Shown here one piece after another: positions 1 through 5,873 of a stretch of DNA of 24,406 bases (position 1 is its first letter; each line of letters opens with the position of its first letter). Position numbers and translations under genes: made by a program. The stretch comes from Clostridia bacterium (GTDB lineage Bacteria > Bacillota > Clostridia > Oscillospirales > CAG-272), in NCBI GenBank assembly GCA_017461825.1, contig JAFTXB010000037.1, positions 1 through 24,406 of the forward strand. Direction: 5' to 3'. The notes beneath the pieces are model-generated. The model searched no databases. It was not told where the DNA came from and saw only the letters and a program-made list of their open reading frames with translations.

Positions 1-202
1 CGTGATAGACCAAGCGTGAGATCAAAATAGCGGGGTTGATGCTCCCCATGAGATATGGGAGCACGATGCAAAGCAACGCCGCTATCACAAAAAGCGCGCC
101 CAATGCTCCGCCCTGCAAGCCAAGCTTATCGGCAAGCCAATAGGTAATATTCCAATAATCGATGTTAACCGGCATTTCGGTCGCCGCCATACTCAAAAAC
201 AT
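1..202 (-). CDS. plsY: PlsY-type glycerol-3-phosphate acyltransferase, 5' part only (cut by window edge)
   Basis: Reading the minus strand from ATG at 202 gives 67 codons without a stop before the window edge. A GGAGGAG ribosome binding site lies at 206-212, and an alternative ATG lies four codons inside. The peptide has a hydrophobic segment (about residues 36-50) running into YLMGSINPAILISRL. This matches the first membrane segment and the conserved GSIPxAxxIsR-type N-terminal motif of PlsY, the integral membrane enzyme that transfers acyl groups from acyl-phosphate to glycerol-3-phosphate in phospholipid synthesis. The start is only 11 nt past the peptidase stop, so the two genes are probably co-transcribed and translationally coupled. 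Two thirds or more of the protein lies outside the window. The family call rests on one motif plus membrane topology. Confidence 0.72.
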   Translation of the reverse strand, partial: MFLSMAATEMPVNIDYWNITYWLADKLGLQGGALGALFVIAALLCIVLPYLMGSINPAILISRLVYH

Positions 203-213
203 ATGCTCCTCCG

Positions 214-1293
214 TCAGAACAATTCGATCAATTCTTTAGGGCTCTTTGTAAAGTTATAAAAGCTTCCGTCTGAACGGATGCAACCCATGTCCTCAATGCG
301 GCAGCCATACTTGCCCGCAAGGTAGATCCCCGGCTCAAAGGTAACCACGTGTCCGCGCAGGAACAGGCTTCCGTCGGGAGCAGCGGATGACAGCCTCGGG
401 CTTTCGTGAATGAACATTCCCACACCGTGCCCCAAGGAGTGCCCAAAGCATCCCTCATATCCCGCACCGTGGATGATGTCGCGCGCGATCTTGTCAAGCC
501 CCTTGCAGGATGCGCCCTCATGTGCCGCCTCAAGCGCGGCTTTTTGTGCCGTGAGCACGGTGTTATATAATTTTTTCATTTCAGGATCGGCACTTCCCAG
601 CACAACGGTTCTCGTCATATCCGAGCAATAGCCATCCACCTTTGCGCCAAAATCCATGGTCAAAAAGCCCTTTTCCAGCTTTTTGCGTCTCGGCACACCG
701 TGGGGACGCGAGGAGTTTGTGCCCGATACCGCGATGGTATCAAACGCCAATGCCTCCGCACCGTTTCGGCGCATGTAAAACTCAAGCTCAAGAGCAACCT
801 CGATCTCGGTCATTTCGGGCTTGATCCATTTTACGATATGCGCAAATGCCGCATCGGTAATTGCCTGCGCACGCGCGATGGTCTCAAGCTCCAATTCATC
901 CTTGTACAGTCTCAGCTCGGTAAGCATTGCCGAAGCTCCGCCCTCGAGTGTATAGTCGCGGAGCGTTTCGGAATAACGGGTAAAATCGGCATAAGAAAGC
1001 ACCGTTTCCTCAATGGCAACCTTTTGGCACCCGTTGTCACCCAAAAGACCTGCGATGCAGAGAAGCTTTCCTCCCTCGGGGGTGAGCACCTCCATTTCGG
1101 GAGTGGTTTGTGCCAGGGCTGCCTCAACATATCGGAAATCGGTGAGCAAATATGATCTGCCCTTGGTTACCAGCACCAGCCCATCGTCAAAGTCAAAGCC
1201 CGACAGATAGCGCTGATTCAATTTATTGGAAATGATCGCGGCATCAAAGCCCGCGGTCTCCAAAGCGTTTTTAAAATTGGACAAATGGGACAT
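214..1293 (-). CDS. M24 family metallopeptidase, Xaa-Pro aminopeptidase-like
   Basis: This is a 359-residue creatinase-fold peptidase expected to release N-terminal residues from Xaa-Pro peptides in the cytoplasm. The N-terminal half (SHLSNFKNAL onward, with NQRYLSGFDFDD) is a creatinase N-domain. The C-terminal half carries the metal-ligand series of M24: Asp in LTMDFGAKVDG, Asp in YCSDMTRT, His in GHSLGHGVG, Glu in TFEPGIY and Glu in CRIEDM. ATG at 1293 is chosen because GGAGGTG lies at 1301-1307, seven bases upstream. The open frame continues further upstream to 1356, but that extension reads through the likely promoter and has no ribosome binding site. plsY follows within 11 nt. The length is typical for clostridial PepP/PepQ-like proteins. 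The exact substrate class (PepP or PepQ) cannot be fixed from sequence alone. Confidence 0.9.
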   Translation of the reverse strand: MSHLSNFKNALETAGFDAAIISNKLNQRYLSGFDFDDGLVLVTKGRSYLLTDFRYVEAALAQTTPEMEVLTPEGGKLLCIAGLLGDNGCQKVAIEETVLSYADFTRYSETLRDYTLEGGASAMLTELRLYKDELELETIARAQAITDAAFAHIVKWIKPEMTEIEVALELEFYMRRNGAEALAFDTIAVSGTNSSRPHGVPRRKKLEKGFLTMDFGAKVDGYCSDMTRTVVLGSADPEMKKLYNTVLTAQKAALEAAHEGASCKGLDKIARDIIHGAGYEGCFGHSLGHGVGMFIHESPRLSSAAPDGSLFLRGHVVTFEPGIYLAGKYGCRIEDMGCIRSDGSFYNFTKSPKELIELF

Positions 1294-1347
1294 AGTAGGA
1301 CACCTCCAAAAAGTGTTGTGGGATTTCTGTTTTAGTATTTTCTCTTT

Positions 1348-1353
1348 ATTATA
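1348..1353 (-). promoter_or_regulatory. Possible -10 box for the peptidase-plsY operon
   Basis: TATAAT is read on the minus strand, 55 bases upstream of the peptidase start. The best -35 candidate is TTGCAA at 1374-1379 with a 20-base gap, which is longer than ideal. That hexamer lies inside the 125-bp repeat, so the repeat may supply part of this promoter. The same GTATAAT string occurs at the far end of each repeat copy, so a chance match is possible. Confidence 0.35.
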
Positions 1354-1603
1354 CATGAAGCAAAAACGCTTGCTTGCAAAGGCATTTTTGCGAAGCCGTC
1401 AATTACGCAGGCGCGCGTCAGCGCGCATAGGGCGAAGCCCAAAGGCTTGCAACGCAAGACTTTCTGCGTATATTATACCATGAAGCAAAAATGCTTGCTC
1501 GCAAGGGCATTTTTGCGAAGCCGTCAATGACGCAGGCGCGCGTCAGCGCGCATAGGGCGAAGCCCAAAGGCTTGCAACGCAAGACTTTCTGCGTATATTA
1601 TAC
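1354..1603. repeat. Two tandem copies of a 125-bp structured non-coding repeat
   Basis: Copy 1 is 1354-1478 and copy 2 is 1479-1603. I count four base differences. Each copy has a GCAAAAAyGC / GCATTTTTGC hairpin (1360-1369 with 1382-1391; 1485-1494 with 1507-1516, perfect in copy 2). A 67-nt module follows. In copy 1 its outer stem TACGCAG/CTGCGTA (1404-1410 with 1464-1470) encloses three hairpins: GCGCGC-GTCA-GCGCGC (1411-1426), GGGC-GAA-GCCC (1430-1440) and CTTGC-AAC-GCAAG (1446-1458), the last extended by AAAG/CTTT. The layout is cloverleaf-like, but there is no tRNA consensus, anticodon-loop context or CCA end. No convincing coding frame is seen. It sits in the 453-bp gap between the divergent peptidase and spoIIGA genes. 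It could be a REP-like mobile palindromic unit or a structured RNA. Confidence 0.9.
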
Positions 1604-1604
1604 C

Positions 1605-1624
1605 ATACTTTTTTGAAAAAGTAT
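1605..1624. other. AT-rich palindrome abutting the tandem repeat
   Basis: ATACTTTTT (1605-1613) pairs perfectly with AAAAAGTAT (1616-1624) around a two-base loop. It directly follows repeat copy 2. It could be a weak bidirectional terminator or the boundary sequence of the repeat element. It is AT-only apart from the C/G pair, so a terminator role is uncertain. Confidence 0.4.
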
Positions 1625-1683
1625 AGTTAAATTTATGAAAAAGTATCGCAAATTATCAAAAATATTTTTTCCTCGACGTTATT

Positions 1684-1716
1684 ATGACAAAAAAAACGTG
1701 CGTTTGCTGTTATAAT
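1684..1716 (+). promoter_or_regulatory. Candidate spoIIG-type promoter with long spacing (Spo0A-activated sigma-A type)
   Basis: An extended -10, TG-T-TATAAT, ends at 1716 with TATAAT at 1711-1716. No -35 hexamer is found at 17 bases. ATGACA at 1684-1689 gives a 21-base spacer. The Bacillus subtilis spoIIG promoter is known for a similar abnormal spacing (about 22 bases) and needs Spo0A~P. A TCGAC core at 1673-1677, matching five of seven positions of the 0A box in reverse orientation, lies just upstream. Position, spacing and downstream gene agree. The Spo0A site is only a partial match. Confidence 0.5.
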
Positions 1717-1746
1717 TAATCTACCGCAAGAAAAATGGGGGGCTGT

Positions 1747-2607
1747 ATGGAACAAGAGGTTTTTATTGATCTGTATGTTTTGGTGAATGTGAGCATGGAT
1801 CTGCTCTGTCTTTTGACCGTTGCGGCACTCCTTCACCGCAAAATCCGACGGTGGCGCGCGGTCTTGGCGGCAGTGCTTGGCGGGCTTTACGCTGCGGCAG
1901 CTCTGCTGCTGGGTTTGAATGGACCATGGGGCTTTCTCGGTGATACAGTTGCCGCCCTCTCCATGTGTGCGATCACCTTTGGGGTTCGCCGTCGCAGTGT
2001 TTGGCGTGTTCTTCAGCCGATCCCGATCTTGATGCTGGTATCGATGACGCTGGGCGGGATCATGACGGCGCTTTACGGAGCGCTCAACCGGCTTGATCTG
2101 CCGTTTGAGGTATTGGAGGGCGACGGACTTTCGGTGTGGACCTTTGCGCTCTTGACAGCGGTTGCAAGCTTTGCCACTCTACGCGGCGGCAGACTGTTTG
2201 GCATCTCTCATAAAACGCGCTCGATGACACTGTTCTTAACGCTGTTCGGCAGATCCGTTACGCTGAATGCGTTGGTGGATTCGGGGAATTTGCTCCGCGA
2301 TCCGCTCTCGGGCAAAAGCGTGATCGTTGTTGACGCAGACCGCCTTGCCGATATCCTGCCCGCCCCCATGCTTAACGCCTGCAAAAACGGCTCTGTTGCG
2401 GCATTTTTATCTACATACGAGCACGCGAGGCGCTGCCGTTTGATCCCGGCAAAGACCGCCTCGGGCGAAGGAATGCTTTTGGCACTGCTCCCCGACAAGC
2501 TAAGCGTTTCGGACGGCAAGAGCACCCTGCCCTCTGATCATCTCATTGCCATAGCACCTCTCGGCTCTGCCGCAGAGGGGTTTGACGCGGTGATTGGAAC
2601 CGACTGA
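1747..2607 (+). CDS. spoIIGA: SpoIIGA, sporulation sigma-E factor-processing aspartic peptidase
   Basis: This is a membrane-embedded protease that removes the pro-sequence of sigma-E in the mother cell after septum formation. The 286-residue protein has an N-terminal half with about five hydrophobic segments (from VLVNVSMDLLCLL onward) and a cytoplasmic C-terminal half. The latter carries the catalytic motif LVDSGNLLRDPLSGK, with the active Asp at residue 178, close to its position in the Bacillus protein (about 309 residues). The start is ATG 1747, preceded by a G-run at 1737-1742. The in-frame ATG at 1735 would overlap that run and has no ribosome binding site. sigE starts 42 bases after the stop, the conserved spoIIG operon order. 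The call is firm from motif, topology and neighbour. Confidence 0.93.
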   Translation: MEQEVFIDLYVLVNVSMDLLCLLTVAALLHRKIRRWRAVLAAVLGGLYAAAALLLGLNGPWGFLGDTVAALSMCAITFGVRRRSVWRVLQPIPILMLVSMTLGGIMTALYGALNRLDLPFEVLEGDGLSVWTFALLTAVASFATLRGGRLFGISHKTRSMTLFLTLFGRSVTLNALVDSGNLLRDPLSGKSVIVVDADRLADILPAPMLNACKNGSVAAFLSTYEHARRCRLIPAKTASGEGMLLALLPDKLSVSDGKSTLPSDHLIAIAPLGSAAEGFDAVIGTD

Positions 2608-2649
2608 GCTTTATGATATCTTATTATTTTTTTGAAGGAGGATACTGTA

Positions 2650-3345
2650 ATGAATCTTATCACCCGCGTGCGGCTCTGGCTTGCCGCGCGGCTCTCGAAA
2701 AAAGGGCTTTTTTACATCAACGGCCCCGACGTGCTCCCCGCTCCGCTCTCCCCCGAGCGCGAAGCCGAATACATTGCTCATATTGAAGATGAAAGCTCCC
2801 GCTCGATCTTGGTCGAGCACAATCTCCGCTTGGTGGTCTACATTGCCAAGCGATTTGAAAACACGGGCACCGGGATCGAAGATCTGATCTCGATCGGCAC
2901 GGTGGGGTTGATCAAAGCGATCAACACCTTTCGCGCCGACAAAAGCATTAAGCTTGCCACCTATGCCTCACGGTGCATCGAAAATGAGATCCTTATGTAT
3001 GTTCGTAAAAACAGCGGTCAACGCTGTGAGGTATCGTTTGACGAGCCGCTCAACATCGACTGGGATGGCAACGAGCTCCTACTCTCCGATGTTTTGGGAA
3101 ATGAGGAGGACACGGTCTCCTACGAATTGGAACTCTTTGAAGAACGGCAGGTCGTGCGCCGTGCCGTTGCCGAGCTTTCTCCTCGCGAGCGTGAGCTGAT
3201 CGAGCTTCGCTATGGGCTCCGCGGCGGCGAAGAGCTGACACAAAAGGAGGTCGCCGATCTGCTTGGCATCTCGCAGTCCTACATATCGCGTCTTGAAAAA
3301 CGGATCCTTGCGCGGCTCCGAGAAGAAATTGCAGGAAAAATTTGA
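2650..3345 (+). CDS. sigE: RNA polymerase sporulation sigma factor SigE (pro-sigma-E)
   Basis: This 231-residue sigma-70 family factor directs early mother-cell transcription during sporulation. Region 2 is nearly textbook (NLRLVVYIAKRFENTG, EDLISIGTVGLIKA, LATYASRCIENEILMY), followed by SFDEPLNIDWDGNELLLSDV. Region 4 holds ELRYGL and the helix-turn-helix QKEVADLLGISQSYISRLEK. An amphipathic basic N-terminal extension (residues 1 to about 21, MNLITRVRLWLAARLSKKG) precedes FYING, which aligns with the Bacillus cleavage zone YYIGG. The pro-peptide appears about six residues shorter than in Bacillus. The start is ATG 2650, with AAGGAGG at 2635-2641. An upstream in-frame start at 2632 would overlap that ribosome binding site. 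No terminator is visible after the stop. sigG, the usual third gene, is not adjacent. Confidence 0.97.
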   Translation: MNLITRVRLWLAARLSKKGLFYINGPDVLPAPLSPEREAEYIAHIEDESSRSILVEHNLRLVVYIAKRFENTGTGIEDLISIGTVGLIKAINTFRADKSIKLATYASRCIENEILMYVRKNSGQRCEVSFDEPLNIDWDGNELLLSDVLGNEEDTVSYELELFEERQVVRRAVAELSPRERELIELRYGLRGGEELTQKEVADLLGISQSYISRLEKRILARLREEIAGKI

Positions 3346-3372
3346 AGCACCGCCATGAAACAAAAAAGCCCC

Positions 3373-3401
3373 TTGACAAAGCAAGCGGTATATGATAAAA
3401 T
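3373..3401 (+). promoter_or_regulatory. Consensus sigma-A promoter for the toxin mRNA
   Basis: TTGACA at 3373-3378 and TAAAAT at 3396-3401 are separated by 17 bases. Transcription would start near 3408 and leave a 5' leader of about 117 nt before the toxin start codon. It is a near-perfect vegetative promoter only 27 bases after the sigE stop. Confidence 0.85.
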
Positions 3402-3411
3402 ATGATTGGTG

Positions 3412-3439
3412 CTTTTGGTACCCGTAGGGGCTACCAAAG
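3412..3439 (+). promoter_or_regulatory. 5'-leader hairpin of the toxin mRNA
   Basis: CTTTTGGTA and TACCAAAG (3412-3420 with 3432-3439) form an imperfect stem with CCC/GGG pairing inside. It lies within a few bases of the predicted mRNA start. Similar 5' hairpins stabilise type I toxin messages. That role is inferred here. Confidence 0.5.
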
Positions 3440-3495
3440 AATGGTGGCGGTTGACTTCCTCAAATCCCGAGGAAGTGTAAATCTTTTCTTGTTTG

Positions 3496-3516
3496 CCTTC
3501 CTCGATTTGAGGGAGG
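3496..3516 (+). promoter_or_regulatory. Hairpin sequestering the toxin ribosome binding site
   Basis: CCTTCCTC (3496-3503) pairs along its full length with GAGGGAGG (3509-3516), with one G-U pair and a GATTT loop. The right arm is the toxin Shine-Dalgarno sequence, so translation should be blocked until the stem opens. The predicted antisense RNA carries the same CTTCCTC string and could also pair with this site. Confidence 0.7.
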
Positions 3517-3524
3517 TGATGCCA

Positions 3525-3623
3525 ATGTACATGACTTGGGAAGTTTTTTTCCTATTCTGCACGTTGATCGTAGCAGTGATCCGTCTTGTCGTTGATCTTC
3601 ATAATAACAACAAAAAAAGATAA
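3525..3623 (+). CDS. Small membrane peptide, putative holin-like type I toxin
   Basis: This 32-residue peptide has a short N-terminus (MYMTWEV), one hydrophobic span of about 16 residues (FFLFCTLIVAVIRLVV) and a polar basic end (DLHNNNKKR). Size, topology and the E-x(5)-F-x-TLIV pattern resemble Gram-positive holin-like and TxpA/Fst-type toxins, which insert in the membrane and depolarise it when their antisense RNA is lost. ATG 3525 sits eight bases after GGGAGG. ATG 3519 is too close and ATG 3531 remains possible. The stop codon lies inside the left arm of the terminator stem. The call rests mainly on the surrounding RNA architecture. Toxicity is not shown by sequence. Confidence 0.72.
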   Translation: MYMTWEVFFLFCTLIVAVIRLVVDLHNNNKKR

Positions 3624-3703
3624 CCGCCCACGACGACCAATCAGAAGCGGTTATCTTTTTTAACTGTTTTCCGAGGAAGTCAACCGTTACCGGTGCCCCT
3701 ACG
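3611..3703 (-). ncRNA. Predicted antisense antitoxin RNA (about 93 nt)
   Basis: A perfect consensus promoter at 3709-3737 would start a minus-strand transcript near 3703, which would end at the shared terminator near 3611. The RNA would overlap the 3' end of the toxin message, including the toxin stop codon. Its 5' part contains ACTTCCTCGG, complementary to the direct-repeat copy at 3467-3476 in the toxin leader. No open frame with a ribosome binding site is seen on it. The arrangement matches the convergent RNA II/RatA type of antitoxin. The ends are predicted from promoter and terminator geometry only. Confidence 0.65.
3613..3661. terminator. Bidirectional intrinsic terminator shared by toxin mRNA and antisense RNA
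   Basis: AAAAAAGATAACCGC (3613-3627) pairs perfectly with GCGGTTATCTTTTTT (3647-3661) around a 19-base loop. U-tracts are produced in both directions, so it can end both convergent transcripts. Confidence 0.88.
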
Positions 3704-3708
3704 TTATT

Positions 3709-3737
3709 ATTATACCCTATCCGTTGCAATTTGTCAA
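3709..3737 (-). promoter_or_regulatory. Perfect sigma-A promoter for the antisense RNA
   Basis: On the minus strand, TTGACA (3732-3737) and TATAAT (3709-3714) are separated by 17 bases, an exact consensus match. It is stronger on paper than the opposing toxin promoter, as expected for an antitoxin RNA made in excess. Confidence 0.88.
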
Positions 3738-3786
3738 CCCCTTTTGCAAAAAGAAAGCTGAGAAAACATTCCAAAGAGGCGATTTT

Positions 3787-4470
3787 ATGCTACGCGCTAT
3801 CATTTTTGACTTTGACGGCACGCTTGCCGACACCATTCCCGCCCTGTGTGAGGGCATCAATTTGACCATGAAGGCCTACGGCTACCCCGAGCACACCGAG
3901 GACGAGGTGCGCACCTTTATCAACAACGGGGCGCGCGAGCTGATCCGCCGTGCCATGCCGCGGGACTTGCAGAGTGACGAGGCGTTGGTCGACCGTGTGC
4001 TTGCCGACTACGACAAGCTCTACGGTTCCGTTTGTCTGCATACCGACCGTTGCTACGCCGGCGTGCGGGAGCTTGTTTGCCGATTGCACGGGATGGGGCT
4101 GAAGATCGGTGTTTTGTCCAACAAGCAGGATCATTACGTCAAGGCGCTCTGTCAAAACGTGCTCCCCGAGGAGTGCTGTGACGCGGCGCAGGGAATGATC
4201 CTCGGTCTTCCCGCAAAGCCCGATCCATTTCTGTCAAATCGCATTTCGGAGGCGCTTTCGGTCGATCCGTCGGAGTGTATTCTGGTGGGCGACAGCGACG
4301 TGGACGTTAAAACCGCGCACAATGCGGGGATGACGCACATCGGTGTTTCGTGGGGCTACCGCGACGAAGCATTCTTGCGCAAAAACGGGGCGGTTTTGGT
4401 CGCTCATACCCCCGAAGAACTGGAAACCATTATTTTAGATATAAAAAGAAAAGGAGAGCCATTATGCTGA
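3787..4470 (+). CDS. HAD-superfamily phosphatase, phosphoglycolate phosphatase-like
   Basis: This 227-residue cytoplasmic hydrolase of the haloacid dehalogenase superfamily has all four motifs. Motif I is IIFDFDGTLAD (nucleophile Asp8, acid Asp10), motif II is GVLSNK, motif III is the Lys in AKPDP, and motif IV is ILVGDSDVDVKTAHNAG. A helical cap between motifs I and II (LCEGINLTMKAYGYPE onward) fits subfamily IA, like Gph or PpaX. ATG 3787 is preceded by AAAGAGG at 3773-3779. The longer upstream frame would run through the antisense promoter. The stop overlaps the next gene's start (ATGCTGA, 4464-4470), so the two are translationally coupled. The physiological substrate cannot be told from sequence. 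Confidence 0.9.
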   Translation: MLRAIIFDFDGTLADTIPALCEGINLTMKAYGYPEHTEDEVRTFINNGARELIRRAMPRDLQSDEALVDRVLADYDKLYGSVCLHTDRCYAGVRELVCRLHGMGLKIGVLSNKQDHYVKALCQNVLPEECCDAAQGMILGLPAKPDPFLSNRISEALSVDPSECILVGDSDVDVKTAHNAGMTHIGVSWGYRDEAFLRKNGAVLVAHTPEELETIILDIKRKGEPLC

Positions 4471-5102
4471 AAGTTGAACGCATTTCGGTTATGAACTTTG
4501 ACAACGCCATCAGAGGCGCGCGCAATCCTATGAACAGCTGGGAGAAATCCGACAGCTACTACGATGAAAACGGGAAATTTGTAATGGGCCCCGCGGATCT
4601 CGATTTCGGACACCGTTTGGCGGTTGCGGGCAGTGATCACCGCAAGTTTTTGCGCATGATCTTTGTCTCCATGGACATCACCGCCCCCCTCTACTGGTGG
4701 AAGGAATTTGACACCTACAAGGTGGGAACCGTGGCAAACTCCTGCTCCACGATGCACAAGATCCACGCAAAAGCCTTTGAGCGCGACGATTTCTCGCACG
4801 ACCGCCTCGACGAGAGCGGTTTGGCGCTCCTTGACGCGATCGTGGATTATCTGGAGGTCGAGCGCCAGAAGTTTTTGGAGGACAAGACCAACCGCCAGCC
4901 CTGGCACAACATAATCCAAATGCTACCCTCCTCGTTTAACCAAATGCGCACCGTATCGCTCAATTATGAAAACCTGATCAACATCTACTACGCGCGCCGC
5001 ACCCACAAGCTCGCCGAATGGCACACGCTTTGCGACGCGATCGTACAGCTGCCTTATGCAAAGGAATTGATCTGTATTAAGGACGAGAGCGCGGAGAAAT
5101 AA
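4464..5102 (+). CDS. ThyX-like protein lacking the canonical RHR motif
   Basis: This is a 212-residue protein. The C-terminal part (MLPSSFNQMRTVSLNYENLINIY, then RRTHKLAEWHTLCDAI) follows the pattern of FAD-dependent thymidylate synthase ThyX: an LP..t...t.N...L.nf...R....A.WEI-type ending. Where ThyX has RHRxxSxxxxSxR, this protein has TYKVGTVANSCSTMHK, which keeps a Ser/Thr-rich loop but lacks both arginines of the RHR signature. It may therefore bind flavin or nucleotide without standard thymidylate synthase activity. The start ATG 4464 has AGGAG at 4452-4456 and overlaps the phosphatase stop. The family assignment is by pattern recognition, so it could be a distant homologue of unknown function. 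Confidence 0.55.
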   Translation: MLKVERISVMNFDNAIRGARNPMNSWEKSDSYYDENGKFVMGPADLDFGHRLAVAGSDHRKFLRMIFVSMDITAPLYWWKEFDTYKVGTVANSCSTMHKIHAKAFERDDFSHDRLDESGLALLDAIVDYLEVERQKFLEDKTNRQPWHNIIQMLPSSFNQMRTVSLNYENLINIYYARRTHKLAEWHTLCDAIVQLPYAKELICIKDESAEK

Positions 5103-5118
5103 TGAACCAATGGGATAT

Positions 5119-5150
5119 GCAGGGGGGCTTTTTGAAAAAAGCCCCCCTGC
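5119..5150. terminator. Strong hairpin after the ThyX-like gene, likely bidirectional terminator
   Basis: A 15-bp perfect stem: GCAGGGGGGCTTTTT (5119-5133) pairs with AAAAAGCCCCCCTGC (5136-5150). The T-run is inside the stem rather than after it, and the sequence that follows is ACCCCCAAAAAC. It lies 16 bases past the stop codon. Termination is likely, but the fold is not a textbook U-tract terminator. Confidence 0.65.
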
Positions 5151-5204
5151 ACCCCCAAAAACTTTTCATAAAGGGATTCTTTTAAAAGGCGAGCATTAGC
5201 CGAC

Positions 5205-5225
5205 GGAACGGTGGGGGATCGTTCC
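5205..5225. other. Small hairpin in the gap before the DUF4304-like gene
   Basis: GGAACG (5205-5210) pairs with CGTTCC (5220-5225) around GTGGGGGAT. It lies in the 258-bp stretch 5103-5360, which otherwise holds only the strong hairpin at 5119-5150. I see no further gene and no clear promoter there. Confidence 0.4.
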
Positions 5226-5360
5226 CTACAAATTTGTGCGAACATGGAATACAGAGAGCCGTCCTTGTGTTCCTTTCAAAATTTTGAATACTGCGTGACC
5301 GCACAAGTTTTCATATCCCTTTTGTGCCTTGTAACGCAACGGAAAGGAATGGTCATAAAT

Positions 5361-5792
5361 ATGGACAAGCAACAGTTCAACAAAATTACAAAGGAAACTT
5401 TCTTGGAATATGGTTTTGTTAAGCAAAAGAATCTCTATTTTCTTTATCTTAATGAAATAACTATAATAGTAAAATTTTGTTCTTGGAGGGGAGTAAAATC
5501 ATTCAATTATTGGTTTTTTCTCAACAACTTATATGATAGTTCAGTAAAGTTTGAAGAAAAATATGACACAATGATTGAAATAAAAATGGAACATAATTCC
5601 GAGCTTCGAGGATATCATAAACACGAAATACTATTTGAAGAATGGACTGAGGAAGAATATCGAGAATTGTTAAATAAAATGCTTCATTCATATTTTGATC
5701 CGTATAAAGCGGATGCTTTGCAATTTTTGAAAGACAATGACTATCGTATGGCACTATCAAAAAAAGCAAGAATATACTTGAGATTAGTTTAA
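5361..5792 (+). CDS. Uncharacterised AT-rich protein, possibly DUF4304 family
   Basis: This 143-residue soluble protein begins MDKQQFNKITKETFLEYGF and has alternating aromatic/hydrophobic strands (NLYFLYLNEITIIVKF, NYWFFLNNLY). The general layout of a helical start, a Gf.k...f stretch and beta strands resembles DUF4304 proteins, some of which occur near polymorphic-toxin immunity loci. The start ATG 5361 has AAAGGAA at 5343-5349, a rather long spacing. ATG 5349 is too close to that site. The gene is visibly AT-rich, with many AAA, AAT and TTT codons. Neighbours on both sides prefer GC-ending codons, which suggests recent horizontal acquisition. Terminator-like hairpins flank it at 5119-5150 and 5834-5873, so it is an independent unit. 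No toxin gene is adjacent. Confidence 0.6.
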   Translation: MDKQQFNKITKETFLEYGFVKQKNLYFLYLNEITIIVKFCSWRGVKSFNYWFFLNNLYDSSVKFEEKYDTMIEIKMEHNSELRGYHKHEILFEEWTEEEYRELLNKMLHSYFDPYKADALQFLKDNDYRMALSKKARIYLRLV

Positions 5793-5833
5793 AAACAAAG
5801 TTTATCTGTAACCGCGCAATCGGTTATGGGCGC

Positions 5834-5873
5834 AAAACAGGGAGCCTTCCTTTGTCGGATGGCTCCCTGTTTT
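5834..5873 (+). terminator. Intrinsic terminator of the DUF4304-like gene
   Basis: AAAACAGGGAGCC (5834-5846) pairs perfectly with GGCTCCCTGTTTT (5861-5873) and is followed by GTGTTTT. The A-run on the left arm could also serve the convergent minus-strand gene ending at 5887. Confidence 0.88.

Larger units (their letters stand above)
3423..3703. repeat. Direct and inverted repeats flanking the toxin gene
   Basis: Inverted pairs are CGTAGGGGC (3423-3431) with GCCCCTACG (3695-3703), and CGGTTGACTTCCTC (3448-3461) with GAGGAAGTCAACCG (3673-3686). A 10-bp direct repeat, CCGAGGAAGT, is at 3467-3476 and 3671-3680. Because the two transcripts run toward each other, the direct repeat gives complementary stretches in the sense and antisense RNAs. 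The inverted pairs give both RNAs similar 5' leaders. The DRa/DRb repeats of the par (fst) locus of plasmid pAD1 work on the same principle. Confidence 0.8.

Noticed and set aside
1404..1470. tRNA gene suggested by the cloverleaf-like repeat
   Set aside because: Arm lengths, loops and conserved tRNA positions (for example the TTC loop and anticodon context) do not fit.
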